A stretch of DNA of 28,926 nt from a virus. The translations under genes and the position numbers were made by a program. The stretch covers positions 1-28,926 of IMG/VR virus record IMGVR_UViG_3300042691_042157. One strand, 5' to 3'. Of the stretch, positions 28,445 through 28,926 are shown piece by piece (the first letter of the stretch is position 1; each line of letters begins with the position of its first letter). Under the pieces are notes generated by a model. The model did no database searches and was not told where the DNA came from. It saw only the letters and a program-made list of their open reading frames with translations.

Positions 28445-28926
28445 CTACTCTGAGATGTAAGAAATGAGTAGAATCGCACAAGATAAAGTTAGCGAATCAC
28501 AGATCTCTCCTTTGATGACTCTACTGAATCTTACCTTATCTATTGAGTGAAGTCTATCGTCTGGATCAGAAAGCTTTGGAGTGAATCCAGTTGGGTCTTC
28601 AGAATAATTAGTCACGTTTATCGCGTAACACTTATAGTTTTTAGTAAAGGGTACAGTGTGTCTTACTTGACCGAGATAATAAAGATCATTGACATCAACA
28701 TCGTCTAGCCCAAGCTCACGTTCGATGCACCCAGTGAGAGACTCATGGTACGTCTCAAAATCATCTGGCTCTAAGCTAGTTGTTATGCACCTGTGATTCT
28801 GTCCATCTAATACATAGTCATGATACTTTGCAAGATAAACGTTTTTGATTTTACCGTCTTCATTAACATCAAAAGGAAGCAAACATATTGCTTCCTTTGT
28901 GCAAGAAATTCTTTTGAATTTTCCCT
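28445..28926 (-). CDS. Nudix-like protein, N-terminus cut by window edge
   Basis: The frame is open through base 28926: codons upstream of the TTG at 28882 read K-F-K-R-I-S-C-T-K-E-A-I-C-L. The gene therefore starts outside the window, and the TTG is not a start. The visible 160 residues have a strand KEAICLLPFDV and a helix LTGCIERELGL, followed by LYYLGQVRHTVPF and KCYAINVTNY. That order matches a Nudix fold, with R-E-L-G-L in place of the R-E-x-x-E-E-x-G-x box. The key metal-binding glutamates of the usual box are not all visible, so catalysis is uncertain. It lies upstream of uvsX on the same strand. A non-catalytic Nudix relative or an unrelated protein is possible. Confidence 0.6.
   Translation of the reverse strand, partial: GKFKRISCTKEAICLLPFDVNEDGKIKNVYLAKYHDYVLDGQNHRCITTSLEPDDFETYHESLTGCIERELGLDDVDVNDLYYLGQVRHTVPFTKNYKCYAINVTNYSEDPTGFTPKLSDPDDRLHSIDKVRFSRVIKGEICDSLTLSCAILLISYISE

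Noticed and set aside
28445-28882. Complete 145-residue gene starting at 28882
   Set aside because: The start would be a TTG, and the frame stays open with sensible, strand-forming residues up to the window edge. It is therefore annotated as a partial gene.

Overview
The window looks like part of a large T4-type (contractile-tailed) phage genome whose host is probably a Bacteroidota bacterium. The phage assignment rests on T4-like proteins: a gp19-type tail tube, UvsX recombinase, gp41-type helicase, the gp46/gp47 pair, dCMP deaminase and a gp42-like dCMP hydroxymethylase candidate. The host guess rests on signal peptides ending in F-S-Q, A-rich leaders mostly without Shine-Dalgarno sequences, and AT-rich intergenic DNA. 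It is an inference. No tRNA, CRISPR, IS element or integrase was seen, and no stretch over about 90 bases lacks a gene.

Layout. (1) 1-1724, minus: a truncated DinG/XPD-like helicase, a 57-residue ORF and a Nei/Fpg glycosylase. (2) 1760-9055: an array of five convergent gene pairs. In each pair a plus-strand gene faces a minus-strand gene. All five plus-strand proteins begin with a variant of M-x-Y-I-L-D-F-N-K-W-x-R-L-Y-E. All five minus-strand proteins begin with a Sec signal peptide or lipoprotein signal. Each pair shares one bidirectional terminator hairpin, and adjacent pairs are separated by a conserved, roughly 84-base divergent promoter region. (3) 9046-12130, plus: three unknown genes, the tail tube and an acidic protein. 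(4) 12120-14005, minus: a nucleotide-metabolism operon. (5) 14086-21831, plus: a 1188-residue fibre-like protein with long Gly-Thr-Ser/Gly-Ser-Ser tracts, a 91-residue protein, and a 1293-residue fusion of glycosyltransferase and methyltransferase domains. (6) 21828-28926, minus: a compact replication/recombination operon ending in a gene cut by the window edge.

Regulation. Eight plus-strand genes or operons carry a T4-late-promoter-like [GA]ATAAATA element 27 or 28 bases before the start codon. They include the five array genes, the 9073 operon, the tail tube and the fibre. This suggests all are made late, as virion components.

Two hypotheses stand out. First, the shared N-terminus of the array proteins resembles the capsid-targeting peptide of T4 internal head proteins, including an (L/I/V)-x-E site like that cut by the prohead protease. 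The array may therefore encode variable proteins packaged in the head and ejected into the host, each paired with an exported partner. One whole pair (3839-4997) has a paralogous pair (7809-8989), which supports the two genes being linked. Second, the fusion downstream of the fibre contains a TibC-like O-heptosyltransferase domain with its four-cysteine metal finger, so the phage may glycosylate its own Ser/Thr-rich fibre.
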